DNA of 64,000 nt from Chryseobacterium tagetis. GTDB taxonomy: Bacteria > Bacteroidota > Bacteroidia > Flavobacteriales > Weeksellaceae. The translations under genes and the position numbers were made by a program. A model generated the notes under the pieces. That model worked only from the letters and a program-made list of their open reading frames with translations. It did not search any database and had not been told where the DNA came from. Shown here in pieces: positions 43,449 through 52,534 of the stretch. The stretch lies in NCBI RefSeq assembly GCF_016735585.2, contig NZ_JAERSE020000003.1, positions 682,001 through 746,000 of the forward strand, given 5' to 3'. The first letter of the stretch is position 1. Each line of letters opens with the position of its first letter.

Positions 43449-46412
43449 ATGAAATCAAAAAAAATACTTCTAGCGGCTGCGGTGGTGTATTTCGGAATTT
43501 CCGAGGCTCAGCAGTCCCAATATTTTACACAAAAAGAAAATTACAGATTCAATCTTGCTGAAAATCTTTATCAGACCAAGATATATAATGCCTCGCAATT
43601 TGAATATGCGAGACAGTATTTTTATAATCAGAACCTATCAAGATCAAGAAAAGAAGCAGCGCAGTTTTTTGATAACATCATAGGAGTGATCCTTCAGAAA
43701 AATCATGCTGAAGAAGGATTGACTGCTTTTATGAAAGAATATCCGAATTCTGCTTATTTTGCTCAGGCGAATCTTCCTTTGGCTGATTATTATCTGGCTA
43801 AAAAAGATTTTGATAAAGCGTTGGAAACCCTGAAAAAGGTAAACCAGTATCAGCTTTCAAAAGAAGAAAATACACAGTATATTCTGAAGTTAGGGTATGC
43901 TAAATTTATGCTTGGAGATTCTAAAGGCGCAACAGATGCTTTGGAAGAAGCGTATAAAACTGCCGATGCCTCTCAAAAAGGAGATATTGCCTATATGTTG
44001 GGTCACCTTTATTATTCGAACAGACAGAATGATAAGGCGTTCCAGTATTTCGATTCTGTAAAAGACCAGCCGAAATATTCTAAATTGGTACGTCCGTATT
44101 ATGTACAGATGTATTATAATGATAAAGATTATGATAAGGCAATTACAGAAGGGAATACTTTATTACATGAAGATATTTCGGATTCTTATAAAGCAGAAGT
44201 TCACAAGATCATCGGGGAAAGTTATTTCATGAAGAATGATTATGATGCTGCTTATCCGCATTTAAAAGATTATCTGAGTGTTCAGCAGAATCCTTCTGAG
44301 AATGATTTGTATGAGATGGGATTTGTTGCAGCTCAGCTTAAAAAATATGATGAAGCCGTTTCTTATTACAATCAATTATTGAACAGTAATTCTGCATTGG
44401 CTCAGAATGCCTATTATCAGCTTGGAAATGCTTATCTGGCAGTTGATAAAAAGCAGGAAGCGCTTTCTGCATTCCGTTCGTCTTATCAGATGAATTATGA
44501 TCCGAAGGTGAAAAAACTGGCGCATGAACAATATGCAAAATTAAGCTACGATATCGGTAACCCGTTTGAAAGTCCTTCTACGGTTATTCAGAATTATATC
44601 AACGAAAATCAGGATGCAGGGAATGCATCGGAAATGAGATCACTTTTGGTGAAATCTTATCTGTATTCCGGAAACTTTAAAGAAACACTGAATGCCATAG
44701 ATAAGCTGAAAACTTCATCTCCTGATATCGATAAGGTAGATCAGGAAGTTTCTTACTTATTAGGAACCGAAGAATTTAATAAAGGAAATTATGATGAGGC
44801 TGAAAAATATTTTCTGAGAAGTTTAGAATTTAATATTAATAAAGAATTCAACAGCAGAGCTTTATACTGGTTGGGTCAGGTATATTATCAAAAAGGGAAT
44901 TATCCTTCTGCGATTGTTCGTTACGAAAGATTGCTGAACGAAACTTTCCCTGAAAAACAACAGTTGCCTTATGATTTGGGATATGCTTATTTTAAATCTA
45001 AAAAATTCGATCAGGCAGCGACGTATTTTAAACAATACTTAACTAATCCGAAACCTGAGTTTAAAAATGATGCAGAGCTTCGTCTGGCAGATATTCACTA
45101 CGCGAATAACGACCTGAATGAGGCGATTGCCATTTACGATAAGAACGAAGATGCTACAGACTATACTTTATATCAAAAAGCAATGGCTTTAGGATTTAAA
45201 GGAGATACTCAAGCAAAAATTACGAATCTGAACAGTTTATTATCGAAATATCCGGGCTCTGAATATTATGATGATGCTCAATATGAGATCGGAACTGCGT
45301 ATGCGGCTCAGGACGATTTTAATAATTCAAATGATTTCTTCAATAAAGTCATTAAAACTTCTTCTGATAAAGATTTGGTAGCCAATGCTTCTATTTACCG
45401 AGCACAGAATTATATCGACCAGAATCAGAATGATAAAGCATTGTCTGAATTGAAATCTCTGGGTGCACAGTATAAAAATACTCCTTATGCAGAGAAGATT
45501 GTTCAGGCAGCAAAACCAATTTTCACGAAAAACGGTGATGTGGCAGGATATGAAAGTTTTGCAAAAAATCTAGGAATTAATGTAGATGCTGCAGAAATTG
45601 ACGAAATCAACCTGTCTACCGGAAAACAATATTTCACGAAGAAAGATTATAAGAATGCGATTTCTTATTACGAGAAATATTTAACACAAAATCCAACAGG
45701 AGAGGGACTTTATCAGGCGAAATATGAATTAGGAGAAAGTTATTATCAAACCAATAATACAACAAAAGCATTGCTTGTTTTGCAGGAAGTTGCGAATGTT
45801 CAGAATGATTATCAGGATGACGCGCAAACCCGTTTAGCACAGATTTATGTGACGCAGGGTGATAATAACGAGGCGAAGAAATATCTGGAGAACATTAAAA
45901 ATTCATCAAACGTAAACATTAAGAACTATGCGAATGTAGAATTGATGAAAATTTACGCCGATGAAAAGAATTTCTCTCAGGCTGAAAAACTGGCAGATGC
46001 AGTAATTGCAAATACCAAAAACTCAGCAGCAGTAATTGAAACGGCAAAAGTAATTAAGGCAAGAAGTTTGATGAATTCAGGAAAAGATAAAGATGCACAA
46101 ACGGCTTATGTATCTCTTGAAAAGTCTTCGAACACATCGGTTGCTGCCGAATCGCTTTATGCAAAAGCTTTTTATCAAAACAAAGGAAAGGCTTTCAAAT
46201 CTTCGAATGAAACCATCTTTAAACTAGCTAATAATTATGCATCAGAAGAATATTGGGGAGCAAAAGCTTTGGTATTGATGGCGAAAAATTATCTGGGATT
46301 AAAAGATAATTATCAGGCAAGTTATACCTGCGATCAGATCATTGAAAACTATAAGGATTTCCCTGAGATTGTAGCAGAAGCGAAAGAAGTAAAGAAGACG
46401 ATTAAAAAGTAA
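43449..46412 (+). CDS. Large exported tetratricopeptide-repeat protein
   Basis: A 987-residue protein with a signal peptide (KILLAAAVVYFGISEAQ) and TPR/SEL-like helical repeats over nearly its whole length (for example ALYWLGQVYYQKGNYPSAIV, AYYQLGNAYLAVDKKQEALS, YQAKYELGESYYQTNNTTKA). Such periplasmic scaffolds often act in envelope assembly. It lies 90 bases before a TonB-type barrel gene and is probably its partner. The ATG at 43449 is used; a longer frame starts at TTG. Confidence 0.9.
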   Translation: MKSKKILLAAAVVYFGISEAQQSQYFTQKENYRFNLAENLYQTKIYNASQFEYARQYFYNQNLSRSRKEAAQFFDNIIGVILQKNHAEEGLTAFMKEYPNSAYFAQANLPLADYYLAKKDFDKALETLKKVNQYQLSKEENTQYILKLGYAKFMLGDSKGATDALEEAYKTADASQKGDIAYMLGHLYYSNRQNDKAFQYFDSVKDQPKYSKLVRPYYVQMYYNDKDYDKAITEGNTLLHEDISDSYKAEVHKIIGESYFMKNDYDAAYPHLKDYLSVQQNPSENDLYEMGFVAAQLKKYDEAVSYYNQLLNSNSALAQNAYYQLGNAYLAVDKKQEALSAFRSSYQMNYDPKVKKLAHEQYAKLSYDIGNPFESPSTVIQNYINENQDAGNASEMRSLLVKSYLYSGNFKETLNAIDKLKTSSPDIDKVDQEVSYLLGTEEFNKGNYDEAEKYFLRSLEFNINKEFNSRALYWLGQVYYQKGNYPSAIVRYERLLNETFPEKQQLPYDLGYAYFKSKKFDQAATYFKQYLTNPKPEFKNDAELRLADIHYANNDLNEAIAIYDKNEDATDYTLYQKAMALGFKGDTQAKITNLNSLLSKYPGSEYYDDAQYEIGTAYAAQDDFNNSNDFFNKVIKTSSDKDLVANASIYRAQNYIDQNQNDKALSELKSLGAQYKNTPYAEKIVQAAKPIFTKNGDVAGYESFAKNLGINVDAAEIDEINLSTGKQYFTKKDYKNAISYYEKYLTQNPTGEGLYQAKYELGESYYQTNNTTKALLVLQEVANVQNDYQDDAQTRLAQIYVTQGDNNEAKKYLENIKNSSNVNIKNYANVELMKIYADEKNFSQAEKLADAVIANTKNSAAVIETAKVIKARSLMNSGKDKDAQTAYVSLEKSSNTSVAAESLYAKAFYQNKGKAFKSSNETIFKLANNYASEEYWGAKALVLMAKNYLGLKDNYQASYTCDQIIENYKDFPEIVAEAKEVKKTIKK

Positions 46413-46424
46413 AGTAGAAAATGT

Positions 46425-46495
46425 ACAACGTAGAATGTAAAAAGTAAAATGTAGAATAATGCATTATACATCCGACATTATACATTAATACCCAT
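46425..46495. repeat. Low-complexity gtaaaatgtag repeat and small palindrome
   Basis: Short direct repeats of the form gtAnAAtGTAgAAtGTA are followed by AATGcATTATACAT and ATTATACATT facing each other. It fills most of the 90-base gap between the TPR and barrel genes. Confidence 0.5.
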
Positions 46496-46502
46496 AATAA
46501 AA

Positions 46503-48266
46503 ATGAACAGAAAAATTCAATTATTATCCATCATATTTTTAGGGTTTTCGTCCGTGGCGTTTTCCCAGATCCGAGAAGAAAAACTGATTCTTAACAAAAA
46601 AAGAGAACCGGAAGTAAAGAAGATCGAAAAAAAGAAAACTTCTGTGGAAACCATTAAAAACTATCCACCGGAAGAAAAATCCCAAAACCCTGTAAAATAT
46701 ACCATTACAGATGTTCCTGCGGTTTCAGATTTCAAAACTTCAACCATTCAGGGAGCTGATGTAACGCCTAAATTTGACGGAACTGCCCAGAACAATTATA
46801 TTCAGTTCGGAATGGGAAATTTCGGAAAGATTTTAGGAGATGCCAATATTTCGAAGACATTAGAAAATAAAATCGAAGTAGGGGCAGATGCTCATTTCCT
46901 TTCTACTCAGGGACTGAAAAAAGAATATGCCTGGGATTCCAAACAAAGTGCTACAACGCTTGGTGCTTTTCTTAATTCTTACGGAGATAAAGGAAAGTTC
47001 AACTTAAATGCTGAATACAATTTAAACAGCTATAATTATTACGGAATCTATGCATTGGAACCGGGAGATGTAGATTTGGATCAGCGAGTAAACCAGTTTA
47101 AAGTAAACGGATATTACGACTTCTATTCCAATGAAATCCTGAATGATATCAGAGTGAAATCTTCTTTCTTAAAAGATCATTTTGATGCAAAGGAGAATCA
47201 GGTTTCCGTATTGGCGAATCTTTCCAAGCATGCTGTAGAGATCGGAAAATCAGGGATCAACCTGAATGCAGATTTAGGAGTAGGCTTAGAAGCAATCAAG
47301 AGTGAATTTGCAATAAGAGATAAAAACTCGGCTGACTTTTTCAATACCAATTTAGCTCCGAAAGTAACGTTCAGAAAAGGAGATTCATACTTAATGTTAG
47401 GTTCTTCATTTGAGTTTTTAAATGCAAAAAATTCAAATGATCTGATGTCTGAACAGCTGAAAAACAATAAAACATATTGGTTTCCTCAAGCAGAATTTCA
47501 ATATGCAGCCATCAACGGATTTAAATTCTACGGTGGTGTTGACGGAGGTTTAAAACTGAATACGTACGCAGATTTATTACAACAGAATCCGTTCATTGTT
47601 TCTGACCAGTATTTGCGACCTACAGAAACAAAATACCATTTCTATATAGGGTTGAGAGGAGATATCGACGAAACATTCAAATATGATGTTTCTGCAGGAT
47701 ACGGAAAAATGAGAGATATTATGTTCTTTAAGGCAAACAGTCTGTTCGATAATACTTATACTTTAAACCGTTCTGCCTACAATTTTGCCAATATCTTCTC
47801 GGCAGTGTATGATGATGGAAATGTAAGTGATATTAAAGGAAGTTTACAGTATTTTCCATTGGCTAATTTAGTATTGGATGCTGAAGCAAAATTCACAAAG
47901 TTTGACTTAAAAAACTACTCGGATATCTATAATGTTCCGCTGTTAACGGCAAGTATCGGAGCTAAATATACCATGCTTGACCAAAAATTATTACTAGGTT
48001 TCAAAGGGATTTTCGCAAGCGACAGAACAACGAATTCGTTTATGCTTGAGGGAGTTGGAAGCCCGATGATGTATCAGTCTACTGAAAATACCAATGATAA
48101 AGTAGGGGGGTATGCAGATTTAAATCTTTCAGCAGAGTATAAAATTCACAAAAATTTCAGTATTTTCGCACTCGGAAATAACCTTCTGAGCTCAAAATAT
48201 CAGACGTACAAAGGATATAAAGTTCTTGGTGCCCAGATTTTGGGAGGTGTGAAGATTACTTTCTAA
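46503..48266 (+). CDS. TonB-dependent-receptor-like outer membrane barrel without plug
   Basis: A 587-residue exported protein. After a signal peptide (IIFLGFSSVAFSQ) comes a Lys/Glu-rich linker (about 20-70), then antiparallel strands (IEVGADAHFLSTQGLKK, GKFNLNAEYNLNSYNYYG, FKYDVSAGYGKMRD) ending FKVLGAQILGGVKITF-like. This is the barrel half of TonB-dependent receptors; no plug domain or TonB box is visible. It pairs with the upstream TPR protein. Cargo unknown. Confidence 0.85.
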   Translation: MNRKIQLLSIIFLGFSSVAFSQIREEKLILNKKREPEVKKIEKKKTSVETIKNYPPEEKSQNPVKYTITDVPAVSDFKTSTIQGADVTPKFDGTAQNNYIQFGMGNFGKILGDANISKTLENKIEVGADAHFLSTQGLKKEYAWDSKQSATTLGAFLNSYGDKGKFNLNAEYNLNSYNYYGIYALEPGDVDLDQRVNQFKVNGYYDFYSNEILNDIRVKSSFLKDHFDAKENQVSVLANLSKHAVEIGKSGINLNADLGVGLEAIKSEFAIRDKNSADFFNTNLAPKVTFRKGDSYLMLGSSFEFLNAKNSNDLMSEQLKNNKTYWFPQAEFQYAAINGFKFYGGVDGGLKLNTYADLLQQNPFIVSDQYLRPTETKYHFYIGLRGDIDETFKYDVSAGYGKMRDIMFFKANSLFDNTYTLNRSAYNFANIFSAVYDDGNVSDIKGSLQYFPLANLVLDAEAKFTKFDLKNYSDIYNVPLLTASIGAKYTMLDQKLLLGFKGIFASDRTTNSFMLEGVGSPMMYQSTENTNDKVGGYADLNLSAEYKIHKNFSIFALGNNLLSSKYQTYKGYKVLGAQILGGVKITF

Positions 48267-48269
48267 AAC

Positions 48270-48335
48270 ATCATTGATAAATGATAATTTATAAGTGATA
48301 CGATAATCATTCATAAATTATCATTTATCAATGAT
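48270..48335. repeat. Perfect 23-bp inverted repeat next to tRNA-Arg
   Basis: Arms 48270-48292 and 48313-48335 are exact reverse complements (start ATCATTGATAAATGATAATT), separated by 20 bases. There is no T run after it. It lies 7 bases before the mature tRNA. Confidence 0.85.
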
Positions 48336-48342
48336 ATAAATC

Positions 48343-48414
48343 GGCTGCATAGTTTAATGGATAGAACTTTGGATTTCGGCTCCAACAGTGAGGGTTCGAA
48401 TCCTTCTGCGGTCA
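48343..48414 (+). tRNA. tRNA-Arg, anticodon TCG
   Basis: Folds as a full cloverleaf of 72 bases: acceptor GGCTGCA with TGCGGTC (two G-U pairs), D arm GTTT/GAAC, anticodon stem TTGGA/TCCAA with loop TTTCGGC (anticodon TCG, U33 present), four-base variable loop, T arm GAGGG-TTCGAAT-CCTTC and discriminator A. CCA is not encoded. It reads CGN arginine codons. A terminator follows at once. Confidence 0.95.
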
Positions 48415-48417
48415 CTT

Positions 48418-48453
48418 AAAGAGACAACTAATTATCAGTTGTCTCTTTTTTTA
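48418..48453 (+). terminator. Terminator of tRNA-Arg
   Basis: AAAGAGACAACT pairs perfectly with AGTTGTCTCTTT around a 7-base loop, followed by T. Confidence 0.9.
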
Positions 48454-48813
48454 TTAGTAAACATTTCTTTATAAAGTTTTTATAAGCCCATATTTTGTTT
48501 TTGACAATACCCATGTCTATTTGCAATAAACAGTCTGAAAATGGCACAATAGGCTTGTTACAATCATTAAGTGTTCGAAATCTCCTTAATTTTTGAACTT
48601 TTTCTTTGTTCTAATTCATCGTAGTTTTTTTGCTATTAAAGACGAAAGATCGGAACAGACGCTTGAATTCATTACAGCAAAAACATTTAAAAAAGAATTT
48701 TTACAGCTGAAGTATGAACGAAAGAAATAATGAGTTTTCTAAGGGGAAAATTCCGTAGAAGTGTAAATATTTTTAAGAATTTAATATATATTTAAGTATC
48801 TAAAATTTTGTAT
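48454..48813. other. Gap upstream of antiporter, possible gene remnant
   Basis: No complete gene. A 45-codon open stretch (48593-48730, beginning at a TTG) reads IHRSFFAIKDERSEQ and ends TFKKEFLQLKYERKK before a stop. The residue mix looks coding, but it has no proper start. It may be the tail of a lost gene. The rest is AT-rich DNA with the antiporter promoter. Confidence 0.3.
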
Positions 48814-50391
48814 ATGCTTAAAGACTTTGAATTTTATCTTTTCTTGGTTTTCTTAATCACGATGCTCATCATGCTGGCCAATAAGATTAAAGTTGCATAT
48901 CCGGTTCTACTGGTATTAGCAGGACTTGTCATAAGTTTTATTCCCGGAGTACCCTCCATTAAAATAGAACCCGAATTATTATTTATTATTTTTTTGCCTC
49001 CATTACTGTATGAAGCAGCATGGTCAACCTCGTGGAAAGAGCTATGGCGATGGCGCAGGATTATCTTCAGCTTTGCTTTCGTAGTGGTTTTCTTTACTGC
49101 ACTCTCTGTTGCTGTTTTTGCTAATTATTTTATTCCGGGATTTTCTCTGGCACTTGGTTTTTTGCTGGGTGGTATTGTTTCGCCACCAGATGCAGTGAGC
49201 GCCGGAGCAATTTTAAAGTTTGTAAAAGTTCCGAAAAGATTGGCTTCCATCCTGGAAGGCGAAAGTTTACTGAATGATGCTTCTTCTTTGATCATTTTCA
49301 GGTTTGCGATGATTGCTGCTGCAACAGGACAGTTTGTCTGGCATGAAGCAGCTGGAAGTTTTGTATGGATGTGCCTTGGAGGTTTGGGAATCGGACTTGG
49401 GATTGCATATGTTTTTTTGAAAATCCATAAAATGTTGCCTACTGATTCAAATATAGATATACTGCTGACTTTTATTGCACCATTCTCCATGTATCTGTCT
49501 GCTGAACAGCTTCATGCGTCAGGAGTTTTAGCGGTAGTTACTGGCGGGCTGTTTCTTTCTTACCGCAGTCATGATTTTTTAAGCAGTGCATCACGAATAC
49601 GTACGGTAACGGTCTGGGAAAGTTTTTGTTTCCTGTTGAATGGGATTGTTTTCATGCTGATTGGTCTGGATCTGCCGGAAATTGTTTCAGGCTTAGGCGA
49701 CACAGATATTTATACTGCTATCGGTTACGGAATTGCAGTCACCCTGGTTCTGATTATTGTCAGGATTTTAGCGGGATACGGAGCGTTGATTACAACCTTA
49801 ATAATGAGAAATTTTATTACCGTTGCCGATCCGCAGTCACCTGGGTGGCAGACACCATTGATTATTGGATGGACCGGAATGAGAGGGGTGGTTTCTTTAG
49901 CGGCGGCTCTTTCTATTCCCCTGACTTTAGATGATGGCTCTCCGTTTCCACAAAGAAACATGATTCTTTTTATTACATTTATTGTCATCCTGCTGACGCT
50001 GCTTTTACAAGGGCTTACCCTTCCATTTTTATTAAGGAAATTTCCTCCGGTAGACCGGGATTTTATAAGAAGCGTTAAAGAGATTGATTACGACATACAG
50101 AACAACCTGGCAAAAGTGGCGATTGATAAAATACAGAGTGAGTATGCTCACAAAATTGAAAGTTTTCCGGCGTTGAAAGATCAGTTGCAACAATATGAAA
50201 ATCAATTGAGCAGTTCTGAAATTATTCTGAATTATGAGGAATACAGACGTATTTATATTGACATTCTCGACACTCAAAGGAGCTGGCTTATTAACAAAAA
50301 TCGTGAGGAACTCCTACTGGATGAAAATATCATTAGGAAGCATCTGAGACTATTGGATTTACAGGAGGAAAGACTCAATATGAAAGGTTGA
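48814..50391 (+). CDS. CPA1-family Na+/H+ antiporter
   Basis: A 525-residue inner-membrane antiporter with about twelve hydrophobic segments. Motifs are LPPLLYEAAW, GGIVSPPDAVSAGAILKFVK (membrane Asp), LEGESLLNDASSLIIFRFA (the ND ion site) and GWTGMRGVVSLAAALSIP. The C-terminal ~110 residues are a soluble helical tail. It exchanges protons for Na+ or another cation. The ATG at 48814 was preferred to a TTG two codons earlier. Confidence 0.95.
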   Translation: MLKDFEFYLFLVFLITMLIMLANKIKVAYPVLLVLAGLVISFIPGVPSIKIEPELLFIIFLPPLLYEAAWSTSWKELWRWRRIIFSFAFVVVFFTALSVAVFANYFIPGFSLALGFLLGGIVSPPDAVSAGAILKFVKVPKRLASILEGESLLNDASSLIIFRFAMIAAATGQFVWHEAAGSFVWMCLGGLGIGLGIAYVFLKIHKMLPTDSNIDILLTFIAPFSMYLSAEQLHASGVLAVVTGGLFLSYRSHDFLSSASRIRTVTVWESFCFLLNGIVFMLIGLDLPEIVSGLGDTDIYTAIGYGIAVTLVLIIVRILAGYGALITTLIMRNFITVADPQSPGWQTPLIIGWTGMRGVVSLAAALSIPLTLDDGSPFPQRNMILFITFIVILLTLLLQGLTLPFLLRKFPPVDRDFIRSVKEIDYDIQNNLAKVAIDKIQSEYAHKIESFPALKDQLQQYENQLSSSEIILNYEEYRRIYIDILDTQRSWLINKNREELLLDENIIRKHLRLLDLQEERLNMKG

Positions 50392-50422
50392 TACTGTTGA
50401 AATATTATTTTAAGTATAGAAT

Positions 50423-50463
50423 AAAAAGTCCGTCTCACAATTCGTGATGACGGACTTTTTTTT
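50423..50463 (+). terminator. Terminator of the antiporter gene
   Basis: AAAAAGTCCGTC and GACGGACTTTTT form the stem, extended by TCAC/GTGA, with a long T run. Confidence 0.9.
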
Positions 50464-50530
50464 ATAATTTTTGTGGAATTTAATTTAGGTGTTCGAAATA
50501 CAGTTTCTTGAAATTCAAGTTTTGGGTTTA

Positions 50531-51625
50531 TTAAGTTCTGGCTATTGGTGCATTTAAGTATATTGTTACCTTTTTTATTACTATATCTATGATAAACTGT
50601 ATTGAAAAAGTAAGAAATAGGTAGAGTAATATAAGTACTGATACATAATCAATCCCGTGCTCTCTATATCCGAAAATACCTTTTCCCCATGAAATTAAGA
50701 TCCATTGAATCATATACATGGAGGTTAAATTTTTACTGCAATATTTTAGAATGCGTATAAATCCATTTTCTTTGATATTTGTCGTAATTGTATTGATTAA
50801 CCATAGAAATAATAAAGTCCATCCTGCAAAATAAATAACACCTCCGGGTCCCATATGATAGAAACTGTTATAATTGTAATTACCATAGATAAAGACTAAT
50901 GGTGCGCCTATAAAAATGAAAGCTATTCCAAAATACAACATTTTTTCAAAAATCTTTTTGATGTCATAGTTCAATTCCTGAAACCACTTGCCAAAAAACA
51001 TTCCGATAATAATAAAGGCCATCCATGGGAAAACAGGAAAATAAACATAAGCAGGATAATCCGTATTGAAAAGCAGATCTAAGACATAATTGATAACAGG
51101 ATAATCCAAATTTAGACCGCTCACCTCCCTCGATATCAGTGCTACAAATAAACCTATAGCCAGAATGATGTATTTATTTTTTACATATTTCCTGATAAAT
51201 CCGATAAATAGTAAGGACATTCCTGCCAATTGTAAAATATCACCCAGCTGTACAAGATATATATACTGTTGATGCAGAGGGGCATGCCATTCGTATTTCT
51301 GGATAAAATTATCAGGTGCAAAGTTAAAAATCACGGGAATCATGAACTTCATGAAATTCATGAATAAACCTGCAAAGACTAATAAAAGTCCTCTTTTTAA
51401 CGCACTTGTAAGGCTTTGATGACGGGATGTCATGAATGTTATTCCCATGCAGATAAGGAATATTGAAGTTCCTCTCCCCAAAAAAACAATAAAACTGCCG
51501 ATTGTTGTTTCATATTGTGATTTTACATTGGCGTAAATCAATACCGTGTGTATGATAATCATTCCGATAACACTCATTCCCTTGATCAAGTCCAGAGCAA
51601 GTATTCTTTTATTATGTTGTTCCAT
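50531..51625 (-). CDS. HGSNAT/DUF1624-like membrane acyltransferase
   Basis: A 364-residue integral membrane protein with about ten spans. The start RILALDLIKGMSVIGMIIIH carries the membrane His typical of the heparan-alpha-glucosaminide N-acetyltransferase/DUF1624 and acyltransferase-3-like group. Further segments include GRGTSIFLICMGITF, YPAYVYFPVFPWMAFIIIG and LTSMYMIQWILISWG. It probably moves an acyl group across or at the membrane onto a sugar. It follows the 55-codon gene by 45 bases and is probably cotranscribed. Confidence 0.82.
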   Translation of the reverse strand: MEQHNKRILALDLIKGMSVIGMIIIHTVLIYANVKSQYETTIGSFIVFLGRGTSIFLICMGITFMTSRHQSLTSALKRGLLLVFAGLFMNFMKFMIPVIFNFAPDNFIQKYEWHAPLHQQYIYLVQLGDILQLAGMSLLFIGFIRKYVKNKYIILAIGLFVALISREVSGLNLDYPVINYVLDLLFNTDYPAYVYFPVFPWMAFIIIGMFFGKWFQELNYDIKKIFEKMLYFGIAFIFIGAPLVFIYGNYNYNSFYHMGPGGVIYFAGWTLLFLWLINTITTNIKENGFIRILKYCSKNLTSMYMIQWILISWGKGIFGYREHGIDYVSVLILLYLFLTFSIQFIIDIVIKKVTIYLNAPIART

Positions 51626-51670
51626 GGTTTTTATTGAAAATATGAATTGCAAATAAATTTTAGTGATTTT

Positions 51671-51838
51671 TTAGTGCTTTTTTTCTCTGAGAAATTCCTG
51701 AACAAGATCCGTAGTTGCATTAATTGCATTTCGGTAGTGATCATAATTAGCGGTGGGAAAAATATTTTGTAAATTCCTCAAATCATGAGGTAAAACTGCT
51801 GTGGCAGGTTTAGACTGGGATGTTAAATTGTTAATCAT
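51671..51838 (-). CDS. 55-residue hypothetical small protein
   Basis: A short gene from the ATG at 51836-51838 to the TAA at 51671-51673. The product, starting MINNLTSQSKPATAVLPHDL and ending TTDLVQEFLREKKH, is soluble and looks helical (LRNLQNIFPTANYDHYRNAI in the middle). It is the first gene before the membrane acyltransferase. I do not recognise a family. The length and composition support real coding. Confidence 0.55.
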   Translation of the reverse strand: MINNLTSQSKPATAVLPHDLRNLQNIFPTANYDHYRNAINATTDLVQEFLREKKH

Positions 51839-52219
51839 AATTTTTTTGTGGTGATATTAGAAATAATGGTTAATACTTATTTTGTCCATAGAGTATATTA
51901 TTGGACTGGTAATATTTTTTAAGTTTTAGTATTTTGTATTTTTATAATGGATTGTAAATCTGAATTCACTATTGTTATTTAGAATAATTAAAAACAAATA
52001 TATTAATTATTATTAACCGCCAATTTTTTTTATATAAATTTTACAGAAATTTTAAAAAATACCCTAAAAGCTCAGGTGAAATTGTTTCCAAAAGTGATTA
52101 AAATTACTTTACAGGAACGGAAAATGATTAAAGAGGCCGCGAATGGTTTTTAAAGAAAGTTATCACCCGTATTTTAGACGACGTAATAATTTACTCAATT
52201 TTAGAAAATATACCTTTAT
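51839..52219. other. AT-rich gap before MITE copy B
   Basis: No proper gene. An ATG-less open stretch ending at 52159 reads KAQVKLFPKVIKITLQERKM and closes EAANGF. It looks coding-like but could be chance in AT-rich DNA. The promoter of the 55-codon gene should be near 51880-51950. Confidence 0.3.
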
Positions 52220-52385
52220 TTAACCACAAAAGATACAAAAGCGATTTATACAGATGCTATGAGATACTGAAAGTTCTCAAAAGGATAAAAATCAAAGATT
52301 TTTAAAGACTTGGGGTGTTCTTTTTTCAGCCTAATGTTCAACTTTAAATTATTATATAAATCACTTTTGTATCTTTTGTGGTTAA
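52220..52385. mobile_element. 166-bp MITE-like element, copy B, with perfect 22-bp terminal inverted repeats
   Basis: The left end 52220-52241 (beginning TTAACCACAAAAGATACAAA) is an exact reverse complement of the right end 52364-52385. The interior matches copy A at 20801-20961 in order. No transposase is encoded, so it would need to be moved by one elsewhere in the genome, if it moves at all. Confidence 0.82.
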
Positions 52386-52481
52386 TTTTAATATGAGTTT
52401 AAACAGACTTAAATTTTCTAAAGAAAGAAAAATTACAAAATAAAAAGCATCAGTAAAGAGGCATTTTATTAAATTTATATT

Positions 52482-52508
52482 ATGAAAGCAACTTATGGTA
52501 AGGAATAA
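52482..52508 (+). other. Eight-codon ORF upstream of atypical SDR
   Basis: ATG to TAA encoding MKATYGKE, preceded by a -7-like box TAAATTTA at 52470-52477 ending 4 bases before the ATG. It lies 26 bases upstream of the SDR start. It could be a leader ORF or the stump of a lost gene; MKAT-like starts are common in zinc-type alcohol dehydrogenases. Confidence 0.3.
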
Positions 52509-52534
52509 GTATGCTAACTTTAAATTTTAGCTTT

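Noticed and set aside
48343..48414. tRNA-Arg as an integration site for a mobile island
   Set aside because: No integrase gene and no repeated copy of the tRNA 3' end are seen downstream within the window.
49725..50277. Antisense frames within the antiporter gene
   Set aside because: Mirror frames of membrane-segment codons; no start signals or conserved motifs.
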